A DNA stretch of 64,000 nucleotides from Umbellularia californica (taxonomy: Eukaryota > Streptophyta > Magnoliopsida > Laurales > Lauraceae). Within the stretch, counting starts at the first letter, position 1. Every line of letters starts with the position of its first letter. The DNA is taken from assembly GCA_028538565.1 (NCBI GenBank), contig JAPQWN010000006.1, positions 68,994,984 to 69,058,983 on the forward strand, read 5' to 3'. The notes beneath the pieces are model-generated. The model searched no databases. It saw only the letters and a program-made list of their open reading frames with translations, and was not told the DNA's origin. Shown in pieces: positions 26,390-38,802 of this stretch. A program made the translations under genes and the position numbers.

Positions 26390-28848
26390 ATTGGATTTGG
26401 CTCATTAATAAAATTACAGTTGTAGAGTAATAGAACTAATGATTGGTAGAGTATAACCAGCACCGACACTTGTGTAAAACAGCAGTGGAACAGGAATAGA
26501 ACTTTTCATGGGTAGAGTAAAATCAGCACTGAACAATAATTGAATTGGCCTGGTTAGAGAATCAACATTCATAGTAATACCCATTCCAGTCTTCTGGGTG
26601 TCTCCGCTCTCAGTTAATCAGAATAGAAACCTTACATATGTTGATATGTGTTTATTTGTGTACTGTTTTTGTTTGTTGAAAGTTGCAAACTTAAAATTTT
26701 AGTAGGTCCCAGTTTCATCTTCTTTGAATAAAGGTGTGGGATAGTGATCCTTTTGTCCTAGTGCCAGAAAACACATCTTCCCATTTGCTTTCATATGTAG
26801 GAAGGATTTATTATATTCTAAGAGTTAAGTAAATATTGTTTTCTATGTAAGTACTTCTCTGCATCTTTCATTATATTTTTCAGCCTTTCAATTATCTATT
26901 CATAACCACATTTTTATGTTGCTTATATTTTTGGAGCATTTTTATAATGCTCCTAAGGGTTTTGATAGATGAATTAGAGGACCCTTTTCCATTGGAGATA
27001 ATCCTGTGCGTGTTTAGTGCCACTAGATAATGGAAGGTGACTAACATCTTTGCAAAGCACGATGTCAGGCATCTCCATTTTTCCAGAAGCTAGGCAAAAA
27101 AAGGGCCATGTGAAAATAGTTAGTGGGAGTTCCGCACCCAATAATGACAAGTTGAAATGTAAAATCATATTTTACTCTTAAGCAAAATAGCAAATGCTAC
27201 CAAGAGAGAGATAAGAAAAACCATAAAATTGAAAATAATCCAAGATTCCATATTGACCTTGAAGCATAACTGGCTCTACTTATACTACAACATAAAAACC
27301 TCATTAACCTACAGTCACTGGTACTGCCCATAACTCAAAAAAAGGGAAACCAACTTGGTATCCAACCAAGTCAGTGTAACAAGAAAGACTGAAAAGGTTT
27401 AATCCAAAGGGTCAACTAGGTAATGATTTTCTTTTCTTTTTTACATTATGATGAATCATATCTTTAATTAGCATATGAATGTATCTTAATTTTAGATTCA
27501 ACAAAGATGAGTCAACTCAGTCAACTCTTGCGCCAACTTGAGGAGTTTTAGAAATAAGGTGCCAAACTTATATTATTAGATTGCAATGCCTTCTTTTTAT
27601 TCAGTAGTACTCCCCCATTGGGTTCCTCCATTATACCAATTACCACCTTTTCATACAATTTATAGTCAAATGCCCATCCATTAAGATGATAGATTGTGAT
27701 TGCATCACGAACGTCCATGTGAGATGCAAAAAAAAAGGATAAACAAACAGTACAGAATGGATTTGTGAATACCGTGTGACATTATGACGCTACTAAGCCC
27801 ATATTTATACTTGGGTTGTGTACAGAATGGATAAGTACATTGACTCATTGAGGGAATAACCTAGTGAGTAATTATTCTCAAGATTACACAGACAATAAAA
27901 ACATTACAATAGTTTGAGACACCACGAGGACAAAGCGTTCCCAGTTCATAGGTTGCCTTCGTCTTCTTTACAAGACAAACCTATAGTTACTTAAACAGCT
28001 GGATTAGTAGGACTTACTTCCATGGACTGCCGTCTGTGGCCCATAATGACCCTGATTTATTACCAGAGCCACCAATCAAAGGCCTGCAAAATGGAAGTTT
28101 GAGAAGATTGATGCTTAACTGCAGTCTGTGGGCCCTCAAAAAGATGGCTTGTTTTGTTGGGATAGAAAAGAAAAAGTTTCGGAGTTGGAAATATTTTGAA
28201 GTCAGGAACAAACTTCAAAATAGTACACATCAGGTATTTATATGGATAAGTGACAACAAATCAATAACAATGGTATGATAGAAGTGACTAGCTGCTGAAA
28301 ATATTGAATTGCAACTATTCAACATGATAACATTACGATTTCATTTAAACCAACATTTCTAGATTACAAATTCTGAGAATACTTTCTTGTTATTATGCAC
28401 TTGCATAAAATGCCTTCAAAAAGTAATTATATATTCATTATAAAACTGAACATGCGTTCTTCCTATTTTAGTATTAATAACCAAGCATGACTTATAGAGG
28501 AGGGAACCAGTTACAGCTACTGAAGGTAATGTGTTTTGGCTTTCTTCATTATTTTCAGGTGCTATCGTCAGCCTCACTTCATTATTTCTTCATTATATTT
28601 GCCTGCAGCCTTAATGGAAACATATTAGAAGAAAACCACAAAGTTAACGATACTTAATTGATGTTCGGGCAATGGCTTTAGATTGTTACCTTGCTCAAAC
28701 TCATTGAGTAAACGTATGTAGAAGATGTCAAGGCCTGCAAAATTCTAATCTTGTGGTCCTAGACGATGTCAAGGCTGTAGAATTCTATCTTCTGGTCAAT
28801 ATATTTACCAACAATCTGAAGTAGAATATTGTTGATTTGTGAAGAAAT
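26390..28848. other. Intergenic, 3' side of the PPR gene
   Basis: No recognised coding region. An 80-codon plus-strand frame at 28036-28278 matches nothing I know. Confidence 0.5.
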
Positions 28849-30108
28849 TCAACTCCCACAAGCGATCCTTGCTTGGTATAGCATTGATTCTTGGGGCTCT
28901 ATACCTGCAGCCTTCATTTCATATAGAAGCTTGATAGCCTCAGTACAGAGCCCATGACTTGCGTAAGCATGAAGCATTGAATTCCAACAGACGACAATAT
29001 TATTGTCATTAGTGTTCTTCTTGTTGAAGGATGAGACTGCAACAGTCATCTCTAATGCTTTTCTGGCATCATTCAGGAGCCCACATTTCCCATACATATC
29101 CACCAAACTGCTCTGCACGAACATATCCGATTCTACCCCAACTTTGATTGCCGCCGCATGTACCTGTCTACCAACCTGTCCATCGTCCCCCAGTCTCCCA
29201 CATGCCCGCAAAACAGTTGGAAACGTGAAACATTTTTTCTTCCTACCTGCTCTTCCCATCTCCTTGAAGATATTGAGAACCTCCTCGAAGCTACCTTCTT
29301 TACAATAACCATCCATCAGGATGGTCCAAACAACCGTGCCATCACAGTGACGACCCATTTCGTCAAAAACCCTTCTTGCACTCTCCAAGCATCCAAATCC
29401 GGAATACAAGTTGATAAGTGAGGCAACTACAGGTATATCTTCTCTATTTCGCAGCATCGTTTTCTTCTTGATAAACCAACTGTGAACCTGTTCCCCAAGT
29501 CCAAGATCTCCACTATCAACACATGCCTTAAGGACACAGACAAGAAGTGGAGCAGTGGGATCCAGCCCATTTTCCCTCATTTGGGCAAACAGCCTTAGCA
29601 CATTCTGGGAATCGCCATTTTCTTCGTGGCCAGCAATCATGGTTCCCCACGAGATGGAATCCCTCACGGGCATTCCATCAAAGAGAATGCATGCAGTGAC
29701 CAGCTGGCTGCAGGAGGCATACATGAGAAGCAGACGATTCACCATGAGTAGGTCCAAGCGGAGATCGATGTGGTGGATCATGTGGCTATGCACCTTGCCA
29801 CCTTGTGTCACATCTCCTGACTCAATACATTCCTTTAGAAGAGTAGCATACATGTCTGCTGAAATGGGGAGTTGCAGGCTGTCCATTAGACGTAAAATGT
29901 CAGTGGCCGTGGTGGGTTCAACTGATTTGATCTCTATCCTGGAAGGCGAGTGCTGGAGTTTTGGACTGTGGTGGAGAGAAGCAGGACGAATGCAAGCAGG
30001 CAGTGATGCTCCTAATGGGGGCCTACACTCGCTGCTGCTGCTTCTAGCAGAGGAGGGAAGCCTGGCAAGAGCTTTACAAGAAGAGAATATGGCCAACCCA
30101 TTGCTCAT
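28849..30108 (-). CDS. PPR protein, PLS-like, single exon, 419 aa
   Basis: Pentatricopeptide repeat protein. The family binds specific RNAs in chloroplasts or mitochondria for editing, splicing or stability. The first ~60 residues are rich in Ser, Arg, Ala and Pro with few acids, as in an organelle transit peptide. Repeats follow from about residue 85, with typical helix signatures: VNRLLLMYASCSQL, ISWGTMIAGHEENG, ASLINLYSGFGCLESA, VVWTILMDGYCKEG, QSSLVDMYGKCGLLNDA and VCWNSMLHAYASHG. Spacing alternates between about 31 and 36 residues, as in the PLS subgroup. No E, E+ or DYW domain follows the last repeat; the protein ends about 35 residues after it. It resembles short plant proteins of the Arabidopsis At1g31790 type, which I recall as similarly short; this was not searched. 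The frame is open from ATG to TGA with no intron. RNA target and organelle are unknown. Confidence 0.9.
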   Translation of the reverse strand: MSNGLAIFSSCKALARLPSSARSSSSECRPPLGASLPACIRPASLHHSPKLQHSPSRIEIKSVEPTTATDILRLMDSLQLPISADMYATLLKECIESGDVTQGGKVHSHMIHHIDLRLDLLMVNRLLLMYASCSQLVTACILFDGMPVRDSISWGTMIAGHEENGDSQNVLRLFAQMRENGLDPTAPLLVCVLKACVDSGDLGLGEQVHSWFIKKKTMLRNREDIPVVASLINLYSGFGCLESARRVFDEMGRHCDGTVVWTILMDGYCKEGSFEEVLNIFKEMGRAGRKKKCFTFPTVLRACGRLGDDGQVGRQVHAAAIKVGVESDMFVQSSLVDMYGKCGLLNDARKALEMTVAVSSFNKKNTNDNNIVVCWNSMLHAYASHGLCTEAIKLLYEMKAAGIEPQESMLYQARIACGS

Positions 30109-30561
30109 GTTGGCATGTGATCAGCAGCAACTGCTCAATCTACAATCTTTTTCATGCATGGTCAGCAAATTATCACTTTCCTTTTAGAAATAATAACATG
30201 GTTCATATACATATCTATAAGATCAGTCCAAAAGCGCACATAATTTGGGTTTATAACTTGAGGATTGGTTATAAAAGAAGTCACCATCTTCTAGCATTGC
30301 AACACATACTAAAAGGAATTCAAAATGACGCACTTCCTCAATATAAAGTGATCTCCATCTCTCCGTTTCCTGTGTTCTTAATAATTTATAATTATGTTTA
30401 AGGTCTTGCACCCAGTACTCATGATGGTTAATTTGTTATTTTTATTGTAACATTTATAAAGAAGCAACGATGAAGTATGACCTCCTTTCAAACCGTTTCA
30501 TGAATGGGTTAAAACACAATTCCAAAAAAATAAAAAATAAAAAAATAAAAACATGTTATTC

Positions 30562-30740
30562 ACAGTGATAATGGTAGGGAACACTTGAGAAAGGCTTTCC
30601 TGGAGTACGTGCAGGATGAGAATACAATACCTCAGACTACGAGATTTTATACTCCAGAGCATAATGGAGTTGGTGAGAGGAAGAACTAACATCTACTTAA
30701 GGTTCTCATGAACAATACTCATTGGTATAGAAATTCTCCA
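30562..30740 (+). pseudogene. Ty1/copia integrase core fragment
   Basis: One frame reads HSDNGREHLRKAFLEYVQ, then FYTPEHNGVGERKN, a stop, and HLLKVLMNNTHW. This is the second half of a copia integrase core: the catalytic Asp in SDNG and the catalytic Glu in NGVGERKN (usually NGVAERKNR). A TAA follows the motif and no neighbouring gag or reverse transcriptase was found, so it is a decayed scrap. Confidence 0.75.
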
Positions 30741-32168
30741 TTTCTAGAGGGAGATGTGTAGAAATAGAGAAATGGTCAAGTCTAACTCAGTTGGACTACA
30801 TCAACAGTCTAGCAAATCTCTGATGATATCATCATATGTTAGCTTGGATGGTAGACTATTGTCAGTGACAATAATGGGATACCAACAGTTTAATTTCATT
30901 GTTTCGGCATTCTTCAGCTACAAATTACTGGACCAGACAAGGTTGTTTAACTTCTTTTGCAAATTACATTCTCTAATGACATGTCAGAAAACAAAGGTAG
31001 CACTGCCATTTTTAACTGTCAACTACAATAGAAACAAAGAATTCCAAGCACCCAATCAAATGGAAATGCGATGAATATAGGCAGAATATCCCATGTACAG
31101 TCTAAAAGCATCTTCAACTTGTTGGGCCAATCCTTCAATAGAGTTGACCAATCTGGTCTGGACCAAACCCACAAAACAATCTCTCCTAGGAATTCTATCG
31201 AACATGTTGATGAGGTAAGCTCACAACTCAAATGCCCCATAAAAGACCTAGAAATGCACCAAAACTTGAACACCCAAAACCCCATTTTCTTCATCTTTCC
31301 ATCAATGCAAAACAATATAGGAAAAGATAAAAAGAACCCATCAAATGCCAACTCAATCACAACCCAGTCTCCAAATTCTCCCTAAAAGCGAAAAACTTAT
31401 CATCTAATCAAGCAAGACACAAGAATCAACAAGCCAACAGATGCCCAAACATATCAAACCATAGAAGTTTCTCTGGATACTTAATTGATGGGAACTACTT
31501 GATATTCATGCCCCCAACAAATTCAAACTTCTTTGAAAATAAAAAAATCTAGCCCTTTTCTATTTCATCATCATTCAACAAAACCAATTGTCAATGTGGG
31601 GTTAGATGAAATCTTGCAGGCCCATAAGCTAACTTTGAAGAAAGAGAAAAAAAGGAGGGTCTTGGAAGAGAAGAAGGAAAGGAAGGTGAAGAAACAAAGA
31701 AGAAGAGTGGAGGAGACTTACTGGAAGAGGAGCGAGCTTGCTTGCTTCTTTGTCGGTGAGTAGCCGTCACTTGGACGTACTTTCTCTGTATCACTCCGGT
31801 CACAGTGGCTGTTCGCAAATCGCAAGGGCATCGAAAGTGAAAATGCTTTGTAATTAAAATTTTATGTTGGTGCGGATGGTATCTTTTTTTTAATAAATTA
31901 GAAAATTAAATTAACTTTTTCGTGATATCGTAAAAAATTATTTTTAATGAGGGGGTCAAAAAAGGGTTTCCGTGAAATGGGACGTCTTTTTTTTTTTTTT
32001 TTTTTTTTCTGTATTGGTTTTCCGCATCACCACACAAATGTGCCCAAGATCCATTCAAAATAAGTGTCGTTTGGATACATTTGTCGGCAGAGGATTCCTT
32101 GAAATAGAGGGAAATTGTTTTTATTTTCCGTGCTAACCATTTTAAAGTTTCTTTGTGCAATGTTTATA
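30741..32168. other. Intergenic, with purine-rich segment
   Basis: A GAA/GGA-rich run at 31630-31740 (CT-rich on minus) resembles a 5' leader, but no following start codon or exon could be tied to it. T24-like run at 31987-32008. Confidence 0.45.
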
Positions 32169-32541
32169 GGGAAATATTCAAGTGAGAAAAAGTTCTCATC
32201 TATTAAATGAGAATGTTTTTGCAGGCCTAACTAGCAATCCATTCAAACCTAGCAACCAATAGGGAATCCCCTAATAGTCGTTAATTCCAAAGATTGGCAT
32301 ACATCCGAATTGACTGAACCGTTAGATCAAAGGTTAAATATTTTTTTGAATATGAAGCCATTAAACTTGTAGGCCGTGGATGAAGAGGTTAGGGGCATGA
32401 GTTCGGGGTCAAACTTGATACTTGGAGTGGTCTCACATAGATCTTTTCGTCTCCCGGTCCCATCGCCAAATGGGGCCCATAATTGGGCCCCACAAAAAGG
32501 TTCTCATATAATATTTGAGAACTAGTTCTCACCTTAATATT
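32169..32541 (+). mobile_element. MITE family C, copy 1 (~370 bp)
   Basis: The termini AATATTCAAGTGAGAA and the complement of CTCACCTTAATATT form an inverted repeat. Further in lie AGTTCTCAT...ATGAGAA and the interior GGGGTCAAACTTGATACTTGG. The same sequence occurs inverted at 53034-53410, which supports it as a discrete mobile unit. Confidence 0.75.
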
Positions 32542-33825
32542 ATCGATGTTTATGGAAAATTCTCCTATCTAGAGAGGATTTTGACATATACGGAACCATA
32601 AAGTGCAAAATTGTCTCGTTGCACGTACACATCCTTTTATGTTGTATCTTTGCATGAATTTTTATCACCCACCATAAAAAAATAATGGCCTTTCTGCCAA
32701 ATATAAGTTTTAAACATAAATATATGATACGAAATAAGTTCATTTGGAGTTGAAATTTTTAAAGATGATAGAAAATCTTGGGCATTATTTTTATATTGTT
32801 TAAGTTTTAAACATCGATCTTACTATTTGATTTTTAAAACTTGTCATTTTTGTTTTTGACTTTTAAAGTTTTCATCATTTTAAGAAAAAGGTCTTATGGA
32901 TATTATCAAAAAGGTTAATAAGTTTTTCGGTCTTCTTTCAAATAAATCATCTCCAGGGGTTTAACCCGGAGGGATATGCGGCCCTAGAATTAAAAATCCC
33001 CAATCTTAAATAAGATTAAAAAGAAAATTAAAAACTAATAAGAAATATACCCTTAGTTTCTAAATCAAATATCCTGGATTGAGATCTCCAATTCAGAACC
33101 ACTAAATCAAAATCAATTATTCAATAATGTTAACTTAGAACCAGCAATGGTGCAAAAGGTCAGACATGATCCATTTTGATATGGTAAAGGGATCAAGTCC
33201 ATAAGCACCAGTTAATGCTATAATTAATTTCCAATGAGCTTGGCTGTATTTTTGCGGGAGCCCCTCTGCTGACCTCGGGCCCCACTTGGGCATGGGATGT
33301 GGGTGGGGGATCGAATGATCTCCCCTAGTACGGCAGTGTAGAGGTGAAAATCTGGACCATGCCGGCACTGAAGAAGAGCCTGGCCCGGGCTGGGCCGGCA
33401 CGGCCCATGTAATTACGCAGGCCGTGCCGTGCCTGGCCCACTGGCTCAGGGGTCAGCCCAGCACGGCCCAGGGCACGACCAGAGTCGTGCCGTGCTAGGC
33501 CGGGCCCTAGTCGGGCCTGGGCCGTGCAGCCCGTGGGCGGCCCAAATATCCCCCTCCTCTTTTTTTAAAAAAAAAATTTTTTTTTTTAGGTTCTTTATGT
33601 TTAAGAGACTTGGACAGTTAGACACTTAGACTCTTCACTCTTGGTCTTTGACCAATTTCACTAAAAAAATTAAGAGAAATAACAAGTAGAATAACAATAA
33701 TGATGTTTTGAAAAAATACATCAAATAAATTGTATTTCCTTGAAATTTAAGTTACAAAAGTTCAAAAAAATTACAAGTTTGAACTTGGATCATAATGAAA
33801 TTCAAACCTTCTAATAAATAAAAAA

Positions 33826-33988
33826 GAATTACAACTTTAAAAACCTATGATACATTCTAAAAAATAAATTACAACTTTAGAAACCTATGATACATTCTAA
33901 AAAATAATATTACAACTTTACAAACATATGATACATTCTAAAAAATAAATTACAAGTTGAAAGCCTATTATACATTCTAAAAAAAATT
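33826..33988. repeat. Four tandem 40-bp units at the hAT 3' end
   Basis: Four copies of a ~40-bp unit that begins ATTACAACTTT and contains GATACATTCTAAAAAATAA. The copies differ by a few bases. They lie just beyond the transposase stop codon, inside the hAT element. Confidence 0.8.
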
Positions 33989-33991
33989 ATA

Positions 33992-36094
33992 CTATGATAT
34001 ATGTAACGCTGCTAGCTCGTCTTCTATCTCGATCTCATCATCATCGAGGTGTTGTTCCTTATCATGTGCTTGATACCAATCCCGTAAGCACATGCATGTC
34101 TCGACGGTTTCTTCTGAAAGCATAGTCCTCCTGGGGTCAATAAGGCGCCCACTTGCACTAAATGCCTGATCTGATGCAACTGTAGACGCTGGTATTGTTA
34201 GTATATCACGGGCTATGGCGGAAAGTACGGGAAACTTCGTTTCGAATGATTTCCACCATGCCAAAAGATCAAAATCATCTTCATCTTCATCCTCGACTAC
34301 AATAGGATCACTCCCCAAGTACATTGTTAATTCATTAAGGTTGTAAGATCATCCGGAAGAAGATGAGTTACTTCCATGAGATGTCTTCAAAATACTCCAA
34401 ATAGCCTTCTTTTTTCCTTTATGTACTTGGGGAGGGCTTGTTGGGACCGTGGGTGCTATGGATCTACCTAATCGGGTAGCATAATCCAAATAAAGTGTTT
34501 CTAATTGTGTCTTAATTGTTGTCATGTCATTTATATTAGTTGTATTCATATTAGAGTTTATTTCATCAAGAAGGGTTTCTACACCTTGTAATTTCAATTT
34601 AGGGTCTAATATAGCAGCTATACAAAGTGTTAAAGGAGCTATTCTCCAATATGATGAAAACTTTGCCTCCATTTGTACACACATGAGTTGAAAAATTGGA
34701 AAATTTCTATACTTTTTAAAAGTAATACTTATTTCAAAAAAATGGGCTAAAGCTTGATTTAATGTGGGATAATATACCCCAAAAAAAAATAATGTTGCAT
34801 CATGAAAAACTTCTAAAAAATCTCTTATTATCTCAAGAAGGGTCCATTTATCATCACTTATAAAAATATTTTCATGCTCCAAATAAATTTGACAATATTG
34901 ATTTAGTGCCATTTTACAGGCACATGCTTCTTTTAACATTTTATAGGTAAAATTCCATCTATGCTTTACATCATATGATATTTTCTTTGGTCTTAGATTC
35001 AAATTTACACATATGTCCCTCCACCATTGTTTTCGCGAGGGAGAACAAAAAATATATCCTACAATCCATTTAATAGTCTCTAAATCATCTCTAATTAATT
35101 TCACCCCTACTTGTACAATAAGATTTATGATGTGGCATGCACATCTATTGTGAAATAGATCTCCATTTAAATCAAGTTGAATTGATTGTTTTATTAACTC
35201 TACTGCGACATTGTTAGTGCTTGCATTATCTAAAATTATAGAAATTATTTTATTTTCAATTCTATATTCTCTAAGTTTTTCAAGGATGGTGGACCCTATC
35301 CTAGCACCAGTGTGTGGAAATTCTAGCATAGAAAACGAAATTATTCTTTTCTGCATCACCCAATCACTATCAATAAAATGTGATGTGATTACAATGTACC
35401 CCAGATTTTGTTTAGAGGTCCATAAATCTGAAGTTAAAGCTGTTTTTCCAGGTATATTTTCAAAAATATTTTTTAAATTCTCTTTTTCTTTCAAAAAAGT
35501 TTTTATTGCATCATTTCTAGCAGTAACTCTAGATATTCTTTGCCATGAAGGAACAAAGGCAGACCTCAAAAATCTTTCAAAACGTCGATCTTCGGAAAGT
35601 ACAAATGGATATTGGGCAGAAATTATATACTTAATAAGTTGATATCTAGCATTAGTAGGGTCATAATTGAAAATTCCTAAACCGCCAGATGAATCTGTTT
35701 GAGAAAGTTGTATTTGAACCATCCCACGGCTCCCACCTTTTCCCCCATCGTTTGCGTTCTTCGCTTCTTTGAGTATATACGATTTCATGTGTCTATTAAG
35801 GTGGTCAGTGCCACTTGATGATTTGCCACTGAGGAGATCTTTGCAAATTTTACATTGTACATTTTCCTCTGTTCCTCCCGTGGGACATGGGATAGTAACT
35901 TTAGTAAAATAAGTCCATACAGGAGAAGTCAATCTTGATTTTCTCTTCTTTTTAGTTGTAGCAACCGAAGATGCAGGATTTTGGGGATTATTGCTATCTA
36001 CTTCTATATCTTAATTTTGATCTAAATGAATAAATCCAAGATCTTCCTCATTTAGAGAGAAGTCAAGGTTGAAAGGTTGTGATGGTCCAGCCAT
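33992..36094 (-). pseudogene. hAT transposase (BED/RICESLEEPER type) with two in-frame stops
   Basis: One reading frame of about 700 codons from the ATG at 36092-36094 to the final stop at 33992. It is broken by TAA at codon 28 (36011-36013) and TGA at codon 582 (34349-34351), with no frameshift. Features in order: an N-terminal BED zinc finger near codons 57-105 (CKIC then HLNRH); a central RNase H-like catalytic region with TALTSDLWTS, ILDNASTNN and CACHIINLIVQ; a DUF4413-like stretch; an acidic patch (VVEDEDEDDFD); and the C-terminal hAT dimerisation domain (LLAWWKSFETKFPVLSAIAR, ASTVASDQAFSASGR). An ATG at codon 55 would bypass the first stop but lies just before the BED finger; the second stop removes the dimerisation domain. 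Domestication is unlikely because TIRs and TSD remain. Confidence 0.92.
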
Positions 36095-37625
36095 TTTTCT
36101 AAATAAAAGATAAATTTTTTTTAATAAATAATTATGTATAATGTGTTTTTTGTGATAATTTATATAAGAAAGGGGAGAAGATGGGACTTAATATATAATA
36201 TTACTATGTATATTATTACTAAGTAAAACTCAAAATTAAAGAAAATAAATACCTTTATGAGAGAGGCTGAGAGGAAGAGCTAATGGAGAAGTTCTTCTTA
36301 GTTGAATCCTCCACTTTAGAGAAGTCACCCTCACTCTTCACTTCTTAGAAAACTTTGTATAGAGAGCTTATATTTTAGAATGAGACTTAAGAGAGCTTAG
36401 AGCCTTGAACTTTAGAGGGAGTGTGAGAAATGAGAGAGTAGATGAGTGTAGAGAAATGAGAGAAATAAGAGCTATTTATAGAATTTCTAAGTGATAAAAT
36501 GACATAAAATACCCCCTCATATGACCGTTTTATAGCAGTTGGGGGGTATAATGGTAAAAAATGATCAAAAGACACTAATACCCTCCCATATGACCATTTC
36601 TAGCTGTTGGAGGGGGTTAAAAATGTAAAAAGACCATTTTTTGGGAAGTGGGGGGGATTTTTTAAAAAAAGGAGCCGTTGGGGCTCTCTGTGGGCCGTGC
36701 CCGGGCCGGGTTGGGTCTCCCGCGGGCTCTGGGCGCTGACCCATCACGGAACGGATTTTAGCCGTGCCGTGCCTGGCCGTGCCTCGGGCCTGGGGGACCT
36801 GGGCCCAGCACAGCCCAGTGGGGCTTCCGGGCCGGCCCGTTGACCACAGGCACGGTTTTTTCGTGCCGGGCCCGTGCTGGGCCTGGGTCGCCCGACCATA
36901 TTTTCACCTCTACGGCAATGTATGGGTTGGTGATGGAGACTCTGATCATCATCGGCCCAACTTGATCCACAGTCAAGAAGTTTTCATCTTCCAAAATGAG
37001 TACACACTCAATTTAACGGCTTAGTTCATTAAGATGGGTGCCAAATGCCGGGACCCATGACCATTGGCTGGGTTCCCTGTTTTATGGTCCACTTGAATGG
37101 ATCAAAGCATGGGCCCCACCACGTATTCCAGGCACACTGATCCGAGCCCAAGCCCTAGAGAAAAAAAAAAAACCTCTACCTGAATTGGATTTTAATGCTG
37201 GTTGGGCCATGCGGCCTTGTGTAAAGCCCGTCCAAGTCGAAACCCTAGATGCCAATCACAAGGGAAAGGGATTAGACTTGAAGAGTGGTATGATGTGGAT
37301 TAGGGGTTAATAAAAAATCAGTGTGATGAGATCATCTGAACCCTACATTTTAAGGTCTTAAGTTTGTGGTTATACAAGTGCATTTTTCATTGTGGGCCAT
37401 TTTGTGCCATTTTTCATCCTGCTTGGATGCATGCTGATGGAGAGCTCCTAGGGTTGGAAATGTCTACATTGGCATAGGGGTCTATAAAAAATAGGGACCA
37501 TATCATCATCTTAACATTTGATTTATTTCCTCAGATAGTTCTCAGCCCTTACATGAAGTGTATATTTTTATTTATTCATTGCATGATCATTCTTACAACA
37601 TTAGTATCATTGTTGTATGATTTAG

Positions 37626-38794
37626 TAGGGCTGCACATGGGCGGTTCGGATCGGTTTAACACTAAAAACAACAACCAAACTGAACCTGTTGGTTTTTTAA
37701 TTAACCGATCTGATCCGACCTATGTAGAGGGCTTAAACCGAACTGCGGTTCGGCTCAATTCGGTTGGTTAAACTGTTGTTTTTTATTTATTTTTTCTAAA
37801 AATCAGACATTGAAAATTTAAAAGTGATGATACCCGATCATTTGCATTAATTTATTCCAATGTTTAGTGCAAACATAAAAATCCAACATTCTAGATTGGA
37901 CTAAATGCATATAAAAAATAATTCTACTCCAAAAAAAGAGTTTGGAGTAACCGCAAATACAAAATAAAAAAAAATAATAATAATCAGCTTGCAGTGAAAC
38001 ATTCATTCCACATGATACCATTTGGAATTACAATAGAATAATAATTTATGTCAAGAAAATTAACACACAAACGGAATCTGTATCAGAACCCATTGTATTT
38101 TTTCAAAAATGAAGGTTTCTTAACACATCGGTTAGGTGAGACCAAAACCAACTATCAAAAGGCTAGGCGCTAGTGGCTTTTCTAGCATTCTTAAGAGTGC
38201 AGCCTTATGATAAAAACTTTATTGAAATGAGGTAGAAATTAGATGGAAGAAAAACACTCCGTACAGTAATCCCTTCATCTGCAATGAAGTATCAAAAAGC
38301 ATTTGAAAGATTAGAGGAGATGCACTGAGGCAATGTTGACGGTTGAGTTCATATAAGAATGGAGTTGTGGAATGTAACTTTGAAAGTGGTCAAAAACGAA
38401 ACCCTAAAGCTAAAATAATAAAAAAACAATATTAAGTTACTGCATACGGTCGGTTTTGTTTAAGTGGTTAACCGTGGGCTCAAACCGATAACCAACCCAT
38501 GTACGTGATTTTTATGATTTTCAAATCGTTAACAGAATCGATCTACTATAAACCGATCCGAACCGCCTGGTTCGGTTTGGTTTTGCGGTGCAAAAAGTCT
38601 AAATGGACAAACTTTTTGGCATGAATTTGTGACAAACTCCCATGTGGCACAATCTTAGAGGTGCAACTTTTGAGAGAGGGGAAAAAGCACCTCTAGGATT
38701 GTGCCACATGGGAGTTTGTCACAAATTCATGCCAAAAAGTTTGTCCATGTAGAAGGGTTGTTTGCGGTGATACCGGATTTTTTGTACAGCCCTA
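37626..38794. mobile_element. Non-autonomous hAT element with perfect 8-bp TSD
   Basis: The left end is TAGGGCTGCACA and the right end is the complement of TAGGGCTGTACA. The flanks are an exact 8-bp duplication, TGATTTAG, at 37618-37625 and 38795-38802. Inside each end lie CGGTTCGG/CCGAACCG-rich subterminal repeats. No transposase frame is present, so it needed a helper in trans. A 170-bp MITE has inserted near its right end. Confidence 0.9.
38591..38760. mobile_element. MITE with long inverted arms and 9-bp TSD, nested in hAT
   Basis: A near-palindrome. The arms start with about 15 imperfect bases and then match closely for about 60 bases (GGACAAACTTTTTGGCATG and its complement), around a purine-rich loop of about 25 bases. 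The exact 9-bp repeat TTTGCGGTG at 38582-38590 and 38761-38769 is a target duplication of Mutator length. Removing it restores a continuous end of the host hAT element. Confidence 0.85.
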
Positions 38795-38802
38795 TGATTT
38801 AG

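Larger units (their letters stand above)
33339..36912 (-). mobile_element. Almost complete hAT transposon with TIRs and 8-bp TSD
   Basis: The ends are inverted repeats of TAGAGGTGAAAAT (left at 33339; complement ending at 36912), the usual hAT terminus. The flanks are an 8-bp target duplication with one mismatch, CGGCAGTG at 33331-33338 and CGGCAATG at 36913-36920. The interior carries a transposase gene on the minus strand. Both subterminal zones (about 33350-33545 and 36670-36890) are GC-rich and full of short GCCGTGCC/GGCACGGC repeats, where hAT transposases typically bind. The element is 3574 bp. Confidence 0.93.

Noticed and set aside
29555..30187. 210-codon open frame on plus strand
   Set aside because: Antisense shadow of the PPR coding sequence.
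33826..33988. CRISPR-like array
   Set aside because: Four adjacent diverged 40-bp units without spacers, in a eukaryotic transposon; simple tandem repeat.
35211..35642. 143-codon plus-strand frame
   Set aside because: Antisense shadow of the hAT transposase.
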